In this document: in pieces, positions 1 to 12,200 of the stretch
How the letters are laid out: each line of letters starts with the position of its first letter
Position numbering within the stretch: the stretch's first letter is position 1
Origin: Solea solea
Taxonomy: Eukaryota; Chordata; Actinopteri; Pleuronectiformes; Soleidae
Direction of reading: 5' to 3'
NCBI RefSeq assembly: GCF_958295425.1
Contig: NC_081150.1
Span: forward strand, 4,773,001-4,837,000
Length of the DNA stretch: 64,000 nt
Translations under genes and position numbers: made by a program
The notes under the pieces: generated by a model
The model's database searches: none
The model's input: the letters and a program-made list of their open reading frames with translations, nothing else
Told to the model about the DNA's origin: nothing

Positions 1-3000
1 AATAACAAATTGTTCACTACAAAAAACATGCTCCAGTTTGGAGCTCACTAGTTCCCACTCTGGTAATGATATCTGTCTCGTTTCCCATTTACATCTGACA
101 TATATCTGTCCTGTCTCTTTTCTCTCCAATTACCCAGAGTACCGACTGACTGCTGTACCAACAACTCATCAGGGTTTTAAAAAGTTTACGGTCTTCTCGT
201 GTAACACTTCAGATGACAGTTGCCTTTTTCTGAAGCAACGTCTCCCTACGAAAGCAACAAACCCGTTTTCAATAGGACACAGCAGATTCGACAAATAACA
301 GACTTCCACATGATCTCACTGACTGCTGAGATTGTTCCCTTCCCTGAACCTATGAAAATAATGAGCTGCTTCACACACACACACAAACACAAGTATCGGC
401 ACTTTCTGCATAACAATGTGTAAACAAGAGAAACCTCAAGTACCTTGAATCGTGCAATATTTGATGGTGTCAGATGTCCCTTTTTCCATGTTCTCATTTT
501 ACATTACTTTTTTTAAACATGTGCAGCAGAGTTAAGAGAACAAAATGTGTTTAAGAGTTCACATTTATACTGAAAATAATCTACAAACTTGTCTTCAAAG
601 TTGTCTGAATGCACTTACTCAAGAAATACTGCATTTTTGTTGCCAAATTAAAGTAATTTCTTGACGTTTGTCAACCGTATACCTTTTTTCAGCGCAGTAA
701 TAGCACAGTTCGTTCCCTGGACCAACTGAGATACAATTTCAAATGAGGTCACTTGCTTTCCCTTTGGATTTTAATGACATTTATTGATGTCTGTAATAAG
801 TTTAGCCTCTCTGCTGGCTATGATACTGAGCAGTGTTAGTCCGCGTGGTGCTGGTGGAGTCACGACAAACAGACAAGCGCATGAAGAAGAGAGACGGATG
901 GAGAAGGAGAGCGAGGCAGACAAAGATTGAAGGAGAGAAAGTGGAAGAGATCCCAAGAGTTTAGTCATATTAATCCCTTTTGCTGAGAGCTGCGAGTCAA
1001 TTATTCTTCATTTGTCTTTTAACTTGCCACCACTGTCTGGGTATGCGGGCTCCTCCCAGGCTTGTCAGGCACTTATTGATGCTGTCTGGCCTGAAGGGTT
1101 TACACATGCTGAATGCGGGATGTGTGACGCACGAGGTCCGAGAGGGTAATAGTGTCAGAAATTGAGGTTGCTGAACAGGCACCTTGTACAGGACACGTGC
1201 ATAAGCGGTATCTAAAAAAATAATAAAACGTGGGAGTCATGAGGTTTCCTTGGCAGTGCTGCAGTTTTGATGATGATGGAATTTAAGGCAGTGATGAGTT
1301 TTCTGTTTGGATACAGTTGTATTATTGAAGTCAGCTGCCCGAGCTGGACTGTTTAGCATCAGTGGATTACTCACTGAACTCACAGCAGATGAAATTGACA
1401 GTAGAATATGACAGTCATGGCTCAGAACAGATTTGGCAAAAAATGCTTATTTAACTTCCTGCTGAAAAAATGAAGAGGAAACTGAGACTGTATCTGCCCA
1501 TTAAGTATAAATCTACAGCCAGAAGCAAAACAGCTTAGTTTAATATGAAAAAAAAAACTTGCAATGACCTCCTGGTTTATTACAAGTCCCGGTGAGTTTC
1601 CAGGAAAAGTTAATAAATAGTTGTTGCAACGTTTGTCTGGAAATACTTATATTTTTTACATTTATTTGCATCAGTTTTGATGGTGACACACAGACATGAT
1701 GATGCTCAGTGTGTTCATTTACAGTTCATCTCCAAACTATGTATTTTGTCATCTGGAGAGCTTGTTTTTCCATTTTGTACGTCTTCCAGTTCTCAAAATA
1801 TTGAAATATTCTGCCACCAAATGTTTCACCGAGCTTCACCGACATCAAACATGTACCTTTCATTTTCCTTTCTCTCCGTTTTTTTTTTCCCCTTCCATTC
1901 GCCGTTTCTCCCCCTCAGTCGTCTCTTTGTGTCTCCATCTCGCTCTCTGTCATCATACTGTCATGAGTGTGAGGGTTCACGCACCTGCACACCCACGCCT
2001 GGTACAGAAGAAAAGACTACACCTCTGCATGGAGTACCATTATCACCACTCGTGTGCCAGGTGAAAGAGATGTCAGAGATTCACAGACTGTCTGCTCAGT
2101 GTTGATCAAAGCGTTTGCCCTAAACAAATCCTCCACATCGACCGCACGCGGCTTCTGTCGCCTCACCCGGCAGCAGCATGTGGTGAGGTCATTTGTCGCA
2201 GTCTATGCAATGTCAATAAAGGAGTCAAACTGCTGTCGTGTTGCGTAGTCAATAAACTAACATGTATCATAATGTGATGCTTTAATTCCAGCTGCATCAT
2301 ATCATGTTGACGGTGGGTATAGACAATGGCACCGGTCTCAGTGGGTGAGCTCTACATTGACAGAAAAATCTGTCACAGTGGCCTTGGGCTGATAATGAGG
2401 ATGTAAATGATGTGTTGGTTAGTTCCAAACTTGCCCTGGTTAACCTTTAAAATGTTGCTCCATAAAGAAGTGATAAAAGGGATTTAACAAACCAGCATGT
2501 CGGTGACAAATAGTTGGCATCGTCAGATCTACACTCGCGTATTTCATCTGTAGCTTTTCTCCTTCCTTTCATTTACTCTAAAACACAAAGGACAACAGGA
2601 TGAGAAAAGGCTAGTTAAAAGGGGGAAATATGCTGACAGACAGCCAACAGTCTGATGGAGAGAGAAAAAGAAAAGAGAGAGCGAGAGGCAGCCTTTCTCT
2701 TTGATGCTTCAGTGCAACCTGAGATAAAAAAAAAAAGAAAAATCAGGTCTTTCATCTCAAGCTTTTGAGAGAAATATGGATGGAAGGGCTCCATCCATGG
2801 GATCACTGCAAATCTAAGTGATGACAAATCACTGTTTTTGTCCTGTTTTTATACCACATCTTACATATTACTCTTCAGAGACATGTTTTTTACACAGTAC
2901 CTTGTATAAGAACCATCATACATTCTCCCTCTCTTTAGGGCACATTTTGTCTGAGGTGATTAAAAATAAATTAACCCACAAATGCAGTTTTTATAAATGT

Positions 3001-3540
3001 TCTTGTCTGTTTTCTTAGCTGCACTTTGCTCTTGTAGGTATAAGGTTCACTACACACTTTTATTGTACATTTCATAACATGCTCATTATGGTGTTTACTT
3101 AGAACCTGTAGTTTGATATTAAACAATTTAAATGACCATAATCTTTCATTTTGTAATACATTTCAAAGTAGCTTTATGGTATTTTAAAATGCATACACAC
3201 TTCAGTTTGGTTTAAGAGTACATCAGAAGGTTAGATGTTTTCCATTTTAAGTACATTTCCCATTTAAATTGTATCTAAATGTGTTGCTTTGAAATTGGTC
3301 AACTCACTAGAATTGGAATTCACAATTGGACCATTTTGTAAACCAGGATTTTGTCCAATGTTTTGATGGTGTTATGATGATGTCTTATTTATGGAATGAA
3401 GACCATACACAGCTTTCAGTCGTTGAAAGGGCCACTCCCTTTCTCTGCTTATTTTCTCTTTTCAAGGGCATTTTCATTGATTGTTCTTCCATCACAAAAT
3501 AACATTATTTGTTTTAATGAATACAGCTATGATGGTTTTA
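1..3540. other. non-coding stretch, no supported gene
   Basis: No frame shows convincing coding character. A long pyrimidine-rich tract at about 1855-1965 contains an acceptor-like CCCCCTCAG near 1918, but no open exon with a good donor follows. A purine-rich run lies at about 2650-2700. A short CA tract sits at 372-385. Best read as intron or intergenic DNA. Confidence 0.6.
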
Positions 3541-3765
3541 CACACACACACACACAGACACACATCCTCGTACTCCTATCCATTTTATGACTTGCATCCA
3601 TTAATTTGGACTGTTCATGCCTAACCCTTTACCTTAATCCAACACTTCAAATCCAGAAGCCAAAAACTCAATCAGTTCTTCAGAAATGAGGTTTTGACAT
3701 ATCAGGACCAGGTTTTGGTCTCCATGAGCAGGTGTTGGTCTCCATGAGTAACCATGTTGCTGCAG
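3541..3765 (+). repeat. CA-linked interspersed repeat, copy 1
   Basis: A CA microsatellite (3541-3564) leads into sequence with CTAACCC-type words, then AATGAGGTT and a GGTTTTGGTCTCCATGAG block at about 3681-3730. The same order of words occurs at 15300-15725, including a nearly identical GGCCAGGTTTTGGTCTCC segment. TTGGTCTCCATGAG occurs twice in this copy, about 25 bases apart, so it has a small internal duplication. Similar CA-plus-CTAACC repeats are common in fish introns; I do not know a formal family name. Confidence 0.6.
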
Positions 3766-3963
3766 GAACCCTAACTGTACATTCATCTGTATGTATATTT
3801 GTACTGAATATGATATGGGGGGGTTGGTTGTTCACAGTTATCTAATTAAAGCTCTAGCTGTATCTTTTCACAGTGTAGGAGGAAGAAAAAGACTTTCATA
3901 CCAGAATGGAATCCAGAAGAAGAAGTGCACCACATTTATTTATTTATTTTTTCTTCTATGCAG

Positions 3964-4404
3964 GTCAACATCTTCCACAAAGAGGAAGATTCATGTCAAG
4001 AACTGTTGTCTTTGGGGCAGATATTTCCAAACTGAGGCCAAAAATCTTAGTGGATTCATCACTGCAGGAGGACGATCACCACATCGTATCTGTAAGAAAT
4101 GTATTAGTGAGATAATCCACTGAAACGCAAACAATCTCCGTCACCGTGTCATTTGTTTATCGGATTTTCTTCTCTGCTTCTTAGTTTCCTTCGTATAACC
4201 AAATCATCGTCACACACACACAAGTTGATCCTTCAAGGCGAGCAGCGTCTAAATAAAATACTGGACTTTTTCATCCTGGGAAAATACAGAGAAAAGAGGA
4301 ACTGAAATACAAAGACGGGGAGCTGTGAGAAATGACCTGAGTGTTTCCAACTCTTCATCAAAGGAGCTGAAGACGCAGTTGCAAGAGTGGGAGAGAGTCT
4401 TATG
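3964..4404 (+). other. two exon-like segments, unproven
   Basis: The first segment, 3964-4091, follows a T-rich tract ending CTATGCAG and ends before GTAAGA. More than one frame is open across it. The second ends at 4404 before GTGAGT and carries an open frame containing the peptide SSSKELKTQLQEWERVL. An acceptor-like CTGCTTCTTAG lies near 4190, but the frame from there has stops, so that segment could only be non-coding or a fragment. I recognise neither peptide. These may be chance splice-like sites. Confidence 0.12.
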
Positions 4405-4916
4405 GTGAGTCATAGTCTGTGTTTATTGATCACTGTAAAGGTTTTGATGAGTGTATATATATTATTTTGTCATCTTGATAGATTGTTAGGATCAGTGTCA
4501 GGATTTTAAGAATCCGCCAGTTGGAAAGGTTTTTACCTCTCTGTGTAAGCTCTGTGCGTCTGTAGCAGAATGTTGAGACTCAGGTAGTAATGTGATCGAG
4601 CTGAGTAAGCGGACCTGAGAATAGATGATTAATTTCAGGCCAAGTAATGCAACATTATGAAAGCCAACTTCAAATTAAAAACACCAAAGAAGAAGAAGAA
4701 GAAGCAAAATGTCGAGCACAGCAAAAAACTGGCAGCGATGACTCAACCCATGCTGACCTATTTAAACATGAGCTGCCGACTGACAGGACATGTCAGTTAC
4801 TTGAGTTGCCTGCTTACTTTTAGTGGTTTTAAAACTCAATACATTTTGATTCTTGGCATAACAATCTACACACACACACACAAAGGGAGAAACAATAGGG
4901 AGGTGAAGCAGCAGAC

Positions 4917-5040
4917 ATTCATTTTCGACCACTTTATCCTCCACATGAGGGTCATGGGGGAACTGGAGCCAATCCCAGTGGACATAGGGTGAAAGGTGAG
5001 GTACCTGCTGGACGGGTCACCAGTGCATGTATGGGCTAAC
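4917..5040 (+). repeat. SINE-like teleost repeat, partial copy 1
   Basis: Contains CCTCCACATGAGGGTC, then GGGGGAACTGGAGCCAATCC and a GACATAGGGTGAAAGG block. These words recur in the same order near 17.2 kb and 30.5 kb, and reverse-complemented near 49.4 kb. This copy is truncated at the end where the longer copies carry GGGGAGAACATGCAAAC. The family resembles a very common short interspersed repeat of ray-finned fish. I see no clear RNA polymerase III promoter boxes here, so SINE status is inferred. Confidence 0.7.
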
Positions 5041-5974
5041 AGCCACTACTGTCTATTTAAAACGTCTAAATAACCTAACCTTTGCGCGTGGTTCTAAAAT
5101 CTGGGCTGCACGTTCACAGCCTGTGCGTCATGTGCACGTTGCGCCCGTGTGCAGAAGTATACCAGGGCCTTAAAGGCTGTGAGGCAACAATGCTTGCCTC
5201 TTCACCACTGCGTAGACCCAAGCGACAGTCATTGAGACTTTACTTCTACCACCGACAACCATAGCTAACACAAAGTCACAGACCACATAACAAACAAATA
5301 AATAAATAATAAACACCGCAAAAGAAATGAATTCATTTGAGTAAATGAGAGAAAGGGAAAGAGATGGCGAATCAGTCATAAATGACACAGAACTCTGCTG
5401 CTCTGTGCTCTTTTGTAACTACTCTGCTTGATGTCTTTTGTTATTATATAACCTGTCTGAAAGTACTCCATGATAATGATTAATTTTACTTCTATAAAAG
5501 AAAAAACTTGCCCCCTCTCACTCCATTCATCAGACTTTCTGCTCCCAGTTCTGCACAGCAGAGATGCCTGAGGTTTAAGTGTGTTCATGATCAATTCTCT
5601 CTGTAACCTTAGAAAACTCTTGACATCACTCAGTCCAGTCATCCATCTGCCTTCCAAACAGCCCCCTCCTCTCCGGCCCGCCGCCTGTGAACACTCAGCA
5701 TCTCATCTCACTCCTGTGCCGCCCTTTTTCACACACAGTGACGTTTTCACGTGTCACTGCGGTACAAGCACAGGTGTTAATAATAAAATGACTCGAGAGT
5801 GAATTTAGCAGTCATTTTAGCAGCTTCAGTTTGAATTTCTTACTGATCAAATGAACTGAGGAAAAAAAAGCAATCGGAACTTCACATGTCAAAATGTCTG
5901 CTGTGCTCAGGTCAAGGTGCTTCCAGCTGTTTGTGGCACACTGAAGATGTTTGAATTATTATTTTACTCAGAAC
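5041..5974. other. non-coding stretch, nothing identified
   Basis: AT-rich sequence with AAAT runs near 5300 and no long open frame. No repeat family, splice-bounded open segment or strong hairpin was recognised. Confidence 0.5.
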
Positions 5975-6290
5975 TTATTTTCAACCTGTTCTCCTTGATT
6001 ACCTGTATCTGCCCTAATGTGTCACACCTGCCTCTCATTGTCTTTCTTCCCTTAGTCTGCTTAATCCCTGCCTTTCCCTTTGTCTTGTACCCTGGCATCA
6101 CAGTTCCAGCCTTTTTCCCCTGTAAGTTTTGACTTTTCTGTTCACTGGTTTTTGCTTCTGCCCTTTGGACTTGTTACCTTCGCTGTGTACTTCACCTGAT
6201 TGTCCAGTAAAGACCTTTTTGAACTCTGTAGATCAGAGTCTGGATATTCTGTCCTGTCTCCTTGGTTGATTGTGATAGGTGCACTGGAAT
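5975..6290 (+). mobile_element. decayed LTR-like retrotransposon end
   Basis: A pyrimidine-rich stretch ends with CAGTAAAGACCTTTTTGAAC and then CAGAGTCTGGATATTCTGTCC. Many fish gypsy-type LTRs end their transcript with a similar AATAAAGAC...TTTTTGAACTGC...TCTGGAT pattern followed by a tRNA-like primer region. I therefore read this as a degenerate LTR (probably solo) in plus orientation. No gag or pol frame lies beside it and I cannot define the TG...CA termini or a target duplication. It could also be a fragment of another pyrimidine-rich repeat. Confidence 0.45.
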
Positions 6291-8635
6291 CACATGACTT
6301 TTAAATTATGGTTACAATTTTCCTTCATTCCACATTTCCTTAGGTTCACAGTTACATTTAAACTTTATTCAAACTTAAATGGAGATAGTGCATGACCTTT
6401 GATTGTGTACTTGTTTATTGGGGATGATATGGAAAGAGACAGCTTTTTACTCTGGAACAATCAGGATAAATGTGCCTTGACCACAGCTGGTGGTCCCTCA
6501 GTCTAAGCTCCATGTGTGGATGCTTTTGAAAATAAGTTGCTCATACACAGAATTACAAGGAGCCAGAAGGAAGTTCCTCAACAAAGTAAAAACATTTAAT
6601 ATACTAAAATGATGTACACTTATTGTGTGAGCCATTTCTAAACTAACAATGCACTAAGTATATTCTTTATATAATCATAAATCCTGCTCAAGTTATCCTG
6701 AAGTACTTTACTATTTTGTGACACAAAAAAACATACTTCACTGTATTCAAGTGCTTCTGATTTTGCTTCTAATTTAATTCAATTAAAATAGAATATATTT
6801 TCACTCAAGTGCTAGTACTTGAGTGAATCCAGTCATTTCTAACCCTGGTTCGAGGGTCCAGAACCAAAAACTGCATCTCATGCCTGTGTCTAACAGTTTT
6901 TCAGTCCAATCCCAGCAGTTTTCTGTACAACGAAAAATTCCTTGAAGAACAATATACTTTTGCCGGTGACCCACTGTACTTCTGCAAAGCTAGAATATGA
7001 AGAAAAAAAAGGTCACAAAAGATGTCTAACCAGAAAACAAAAGTAGAAAATATGAACAATCACCAAACGTCTGTCAAGTCTGTCGATGCGACGTCTCATG
7101 AGACGACTCATAAACCCGACTTTAATGCTTTCTGATCCTGTTGGGTTTGATTTACATTAATAGGCTTTGTCAGCATGACAACACAGTCTAGGTCAACAGT
7201 TGGGGAAACATCCAGCGAGGCTGCATCTTGTTCAGCCTTGCTGATATATAAGTGATATATGAACTTTTTACCCGCTTTGTTTCTCTGTCTGTTTTCGCTG
7301 CAGAGAACTGTCTTCTGTCTTCACTGTTTCAAGTTTGCCCTTTTGTTTCCTTGCGTAGCTGGAAACTCAGACTTCTGCATCACTGCTGTAGCTGTGGTTG
7401 GTGAAATGTCCCTTGTTGTTCAGTAGAACCGAGTTTTTAGCTTAGTTTTGCCTCTTTGTTGCCATATTGCCAGTGTATTCAGTCATTATCTTCTCTAGGG
7501 AGGCATCTGCCTATTCTCCTTTTTTGTTGTCGTGTAATTTGTTATTTTCTCTTTGAAGTTTCGATTCCACGCGTCCACTCTTAGATTCTGTTACATTTTT
7601 CACTTTTCCTACATTCAGACTCAAGAGGCCCCAAACCACCACATATGAAAGTGAACCAAATCAGACTTGATTTGAGCCTCCAGTCTGAACACAGCTCAAG
7701 TATTTTGTTTTGGCCATGACTTGAGAACTTGTGTTACTCCTTGTGCCTCCTGAGACGTATAGTATTTAAGAGTGTTGTATGGTAACTTAATACAAGCAGA
7801 CTGTCAGCGTTTTCTGCCACTTTTAGTTCACACACACACAAAAAAAACAACTTTGTGGCAAGAGTTACTGTCTTCCGTCCATTTAATCATCAGGCAGCTC
7901 CCACAGAGTTTTGTTATGCTGCTTTGAGAAATGTCTTTCTAGTATTTTCTTTCTTTATTTAATGTTTGTGTGAGTGTGTGTGTTTGTGTGTGTGGTTCCC
8001 CTTTTTTTATTGTATTGCTTCACATAGTATTGATTTCTCCACTGAAATAAAACAGTGTTGGAAATGGTTATGAGCCATTCACTCTGGGAGTTGGCAGAAC
8101 TGAGGTAGAACTGTTTGTCTCCTCGTGTGACCTCCTCATTTATGCCAAAATAGTAAATTAGTGGAGAGACATGTACAGTTACCAGTGATCAGTTATGACT
8201 GATGGATCTGACAAACTTTAGTTCAGTCTAGGATCATTTGTTTATCTTGTTAAATGTTCCCATCCTAATTGTCTACATGGTGTATAATGTCCATCATTTG
8301 TTTGCACTAGTGCAATACACTAGTATTATTATTGTTGTCAAACTGAAGTAATTTATGTTCAATAAGAATGTAACCATCAATTGGATGTTAACAGTACAAA
8401 GAAGAGAAGTCAGAGAGAGTCATGCAGCTATGTGTTGCTCTGATGTTTCCGGCAATCTGTAGGTCACTAAATCTGCACTGTCTCCAATAACATGATCATA
8501 CTTGGAAGGAAACACCTTTGTGGTAAGCTGCGTGGCATTAAACGCATTAAAAGTACATAAATTAAATGCTTAAATTCAAGGATTTCAACCACTGAATAAT
8601 GTCTGATGCTACAAACATGTCTATAGCGTTAGTTA
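6291..8635. other. non-coding stretch with minor simple sequence
   Basis: No gene is supported. It holds a perfect 14-bp palindrome CGTCTCATGAGACG at 7092-7105, a short CA/A-rich tract near 7832, and an interrupted GT tract at about 7967-7995. The sequence near 6790-6830 (AGTGCTAGTACTTGAGTG) may be a very decayed copy of the AGTACTT-rich fish repeat also seen at 27.9 kb. Confidence 0.5.
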
Positions 8636-8639
8636 TCGC

Positions 8640-9235
8640 TTTAGCGTTGGAGTTTGGTCGATGTGTCTTCAGCCAACCATGACCAGTCTTTGGGCGTCCT
8701 GTCTTTCTGGTGCGATTTCTTGGTGTCCATTCTTTCACTCAGTGTCCGTCTATTATCTGATAGTCTGGCTACATGCCGCGTCCATCTGTGTTTTGTTTTA
8801 TGGATCCATTTGATGATGTCTGAGGCTCATTTGTGTTGCCTGACCCAACTGCTATGCCTTTGATCTCTAAGCGGGATGCCCCACTGTAAGCCTCTCCATC
8901 ATGCCATCGTTTAATGCCCACGAGTCATTGGATCACCTTCATTTTCATACTCATCTTCCAGCTGCTCATTATATCGTAAACCTTCCCAAGGCTGCACAAC
9001 TGAGGCCAGTTCTCCTTTTTATCACTGGTGTTAGATCAGCGTGTCGCTGTCTTACAAAGCTGTTGGCCTTTTCGATGAGGTTTGGTCATTGGGTGTAACT
9101 TCTGTCTTTCCGAGAGGCAAGTTGAGACCCTCAGGTTTGCTGGTTCTGTGAATGTCCTCTGTTATTTTGGCAGACGGGATGATGTCATCCGCAAAGATCA
9201 GATGGTAGAGTTATGTGTCCTCCTATAGTTGGGAT
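8640..9235 (-). pseudogene. non-LTR retrotransposon reverse transcriptase remnant
   Basis: On the minus strand, 9184-9195 encodes FADD within LIFADDIIPSAK, the catalytic aspartate motif of reverse transcriptases. It is followed about 20 residues later by GLNLPLGKTEV, matching the usual GLKMN..KTKV segment of LINE polymerases. Further downstream, a different frame reads KHRWTRHVARLSDNRRT, matching the RWAGHVARM.DNRWT segment found near the C-terminus of RTE/BovB-like and related LINE proteins. The change of frame and the in-frame stops show that it is dead. Full-length LINE ORF2 is roughly a thousand residues; this is about 190. The plus-strand open frames here are shadows. Confidence 0.75.
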
Positions 9236-12200
9236 ACTCACCATGAAAGGAGACCTGGATGTGTCCAAACATTTAAATGTGTCCCTGCATGCACCGATTA
9301 TGACTTGCAATAAAGAAATGGAACTCCTCTAAACACTAATTTGATCCAGTTAGCGGAAAACCAACTAAAGGACACGGAGCAACGTAACCTCACACCAGTC
9401 TTGCAGCTTGTCATGATGCTTTGCCAATGCGAAGTGCATTTCCCATAAACCCTGTTGATTCATGCCACATGGAGGATGCTGCTAATTGAACTCCCTCTTC
9501 CGTCTGTACCTGGCAGCACTCCATGTGTTTGTTTTGCATTTTGCTTAAGAGGATAAGCAGGTTGGAAGTGCTTTTTTTCCCCCCCCACACACACACACAC
9601 ACACACAGAAATGGCATGAAGCAGCTGCCAATCCTCTTGTCACTGGTCTCATCTGATTGCTGTAATTTTAATAATGTCCTGAAATGAATGCAGAGATGAT
9701 TGATGCTGAATGTAGGTGCACACATTTAAGGTAAATCAGTCAATTAGCCAGTCAATTAACCATTCAGTCAAGTAGTGTGTGTGACATTTACGTTCTTTTT
9801 TTTTTTCATTAATGGCCTTCCTTTCTGCCTTCCAAAAGAAGCAGTGCGTGTAGTAATGGCTCAGTGATGTCCATCTGCTGCTAAACAAAGGCGTGATAAT
9901 TGACTTTAGACTGGAGATTCAATGGAAATCTTCACCAGGGCAGTGCAGGATCAAGCAGGAGACACAATTGCCTTTGTTTTGTTTACATTTTAAAAATATC
10001 ATAGAGCAAAATCTCAAAGAATGAACGAAAGATGATTTTCCTGCGTGAATATATGTATCACAAATACATGTAGTTTATCAATTTATTGATGAGTTAGTAA
10101 ATGATTCTGCTCAGTGCAGACAGCGTCCACTAATCAAGCACTGAAATCTAATTTAAGGCCCTTTACTTTAAACAATTAAAATGTCTTTACCATGCCATTA
10201 TGTTAAAGGAATGAATTGGCCTCTAAATTAACCAGATTTTGTGACAACCAGTAATTATTTTTTTGCCTGATCAAGTGTGCAGTCGGCAAGATCATGAGAA
10301 AATCAGTCGATTGCTGTTTCTGCATGACATCACAGTTTTGGATAGTGGCTCTTTTTTCTTGAGCTCACGGTGGCGTGTAGTGGGTACGATTCCTAAATTA
10401 GTTTTTTATGCGACACATGACTCCAGACAAATAAAAAATAAAGATGCTCATGTGTACATTATTGCATGTAAGTGTCTGGGCAGTTGTTATTGATGCTACA
10501 GTAAGTAGACATCTTTCCACTAAAGGAACCTGAATGCAAAGCAGCTGAGTGGAACACTTTCTCCAATCATGGTCCAGATTTTGAAAAAAAATCAGTTTTT
10601 TCTCTAATTTCTTGATTTACATTACACTGAAAGGTTAGTAAGGAATTAATGAACAATAATGCCCAAAGATCCCGATTCTGGTCTCGACATGCAGTGTCTG
10701 TTTATAGAGATTCATTTAAGTATAAATGAATACTTCATTCTTGCGTCCAATTTAAACTCATGCATCTTTCTGCAATATCCAATTGGACAATCTCCACCTG
10801 ATTTTTTTAGCATCTGCTTACTGTCCTGCATCTCACACACACCCACGTCTCTAACACCGTACCATAATTCATAATGAGAAAAAGATTAAATTGGAGTTAT
10901 GAGGAAGGTGGTGTCTCTAACCAAGGGTGTCTCTTAAAAACACATCAAAGCTCATTAAATTGTGCTTAATGGCTTTCAAAGAATCTTGCCCCATTGCCAT
11001 TTCGGTCACGTCTTCGGAAAAGTGGTCATTTTAGACAGAAAGTAAGTAATGACCATAGCTGGGCACACAAAGCAACACACACCCATACTAGCGCATATGT
11101 TCCCACACCACGCCTGTGCCGCTTCCCTGGGAATATCATACCATATCTCATCCATGGTTTGACTAAAATTGGCCACAGATATGATTCACCAGAAACAGCA
11201 ATAAGTTATGATTTAAAAATGATGGAGAACCTCATTCCACAATTAGGCCAGAGATTGTTTCCAACATCTGAAAAGACTGGCTGGAAGTACATCTGCTGAT
11301 GTTCCAGACATATGTGAGCGCTCATCTACGCCAAGGCCTGCACAGACTGTTGGCTGAAAACTTTGATCAGAGTAGTCAACTTTTAATGATTTACACCAAA
11401 ATCCCATCACTACACACTAGCAGCCGCAGAAATTCACACACATTCCAGTTGCTTTCCCTCATGTCATGTCATGTCTGCCTTATTTAGCATGGAGTATAAA
11501 CTAGCTTTGTATGTTTTAAAATCTATTCAAAACAAGTACAATGAGGCCAACTCTAACTTGAGGTGGTCAGTGGTCCCATTGAACAGAACTATAATTATCT
11601 GCTCCTCCATCTGGTCATGTGGCCTTCAGTGCCAGGAGTGGACCTCCTGCTGTCTGCAATCCGAGCACAGCCAAACACAGCTAAGCTTCTCAAATGAGGT
11701 CAAAGGAGCGGGTTTGGCACGGCTTAAGATGCAGCTCGGACGATGTGGTTTTCAGCAGTATCCACGTTGGCCAAATAACTCCAGTCCCATAGCTCCTGCT
11801 GTAATGTATCATAATTTGTTCTGATTAGATTTATTTTTATTTTGCATTTTTTCCCAGTGTGTGCTCACTTGCACAGAAATTCTGTTCATGGACGATAACT
11901 GTGGGAGTGCAGATGTGTTTTCAGTTGTGTCATTCACTGGTGACACTGCAGATTAGAACAAACAACAAGCACCAAGTGACCATGTGGCACTAATCAGATA
12001 TGACCCATGAAGGTGTAAACAGTAACAAAAAAACACATGGAGTCATATGATGTCATATTGGTTTCAATAAATCACATATATGCACATACACATGTATGTG
12101 CATTTGTGTCTGAATTCCAAGTGGACAGATCAGGTGTTTCCCTGTCAATGCAACTTGTGCGTACTTGAAATAAGACACTGGTGAATGATGTTAACACACG

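Noticed and set aside
1677..2105. 142-codon plus-strand frame
   Set aside because: Its peptide follows a long pyrimidine tract (S/F/L/P-rich) and overlaps another frame of similar length. It looks like composition, not selection.
6838..6862. GGTTCGAGGGTCCAGAACC as a possible tRNA B-box
   Set aside because: No A-box upstream and no cloverleaf; a short imperfect inverted repeat explains it.
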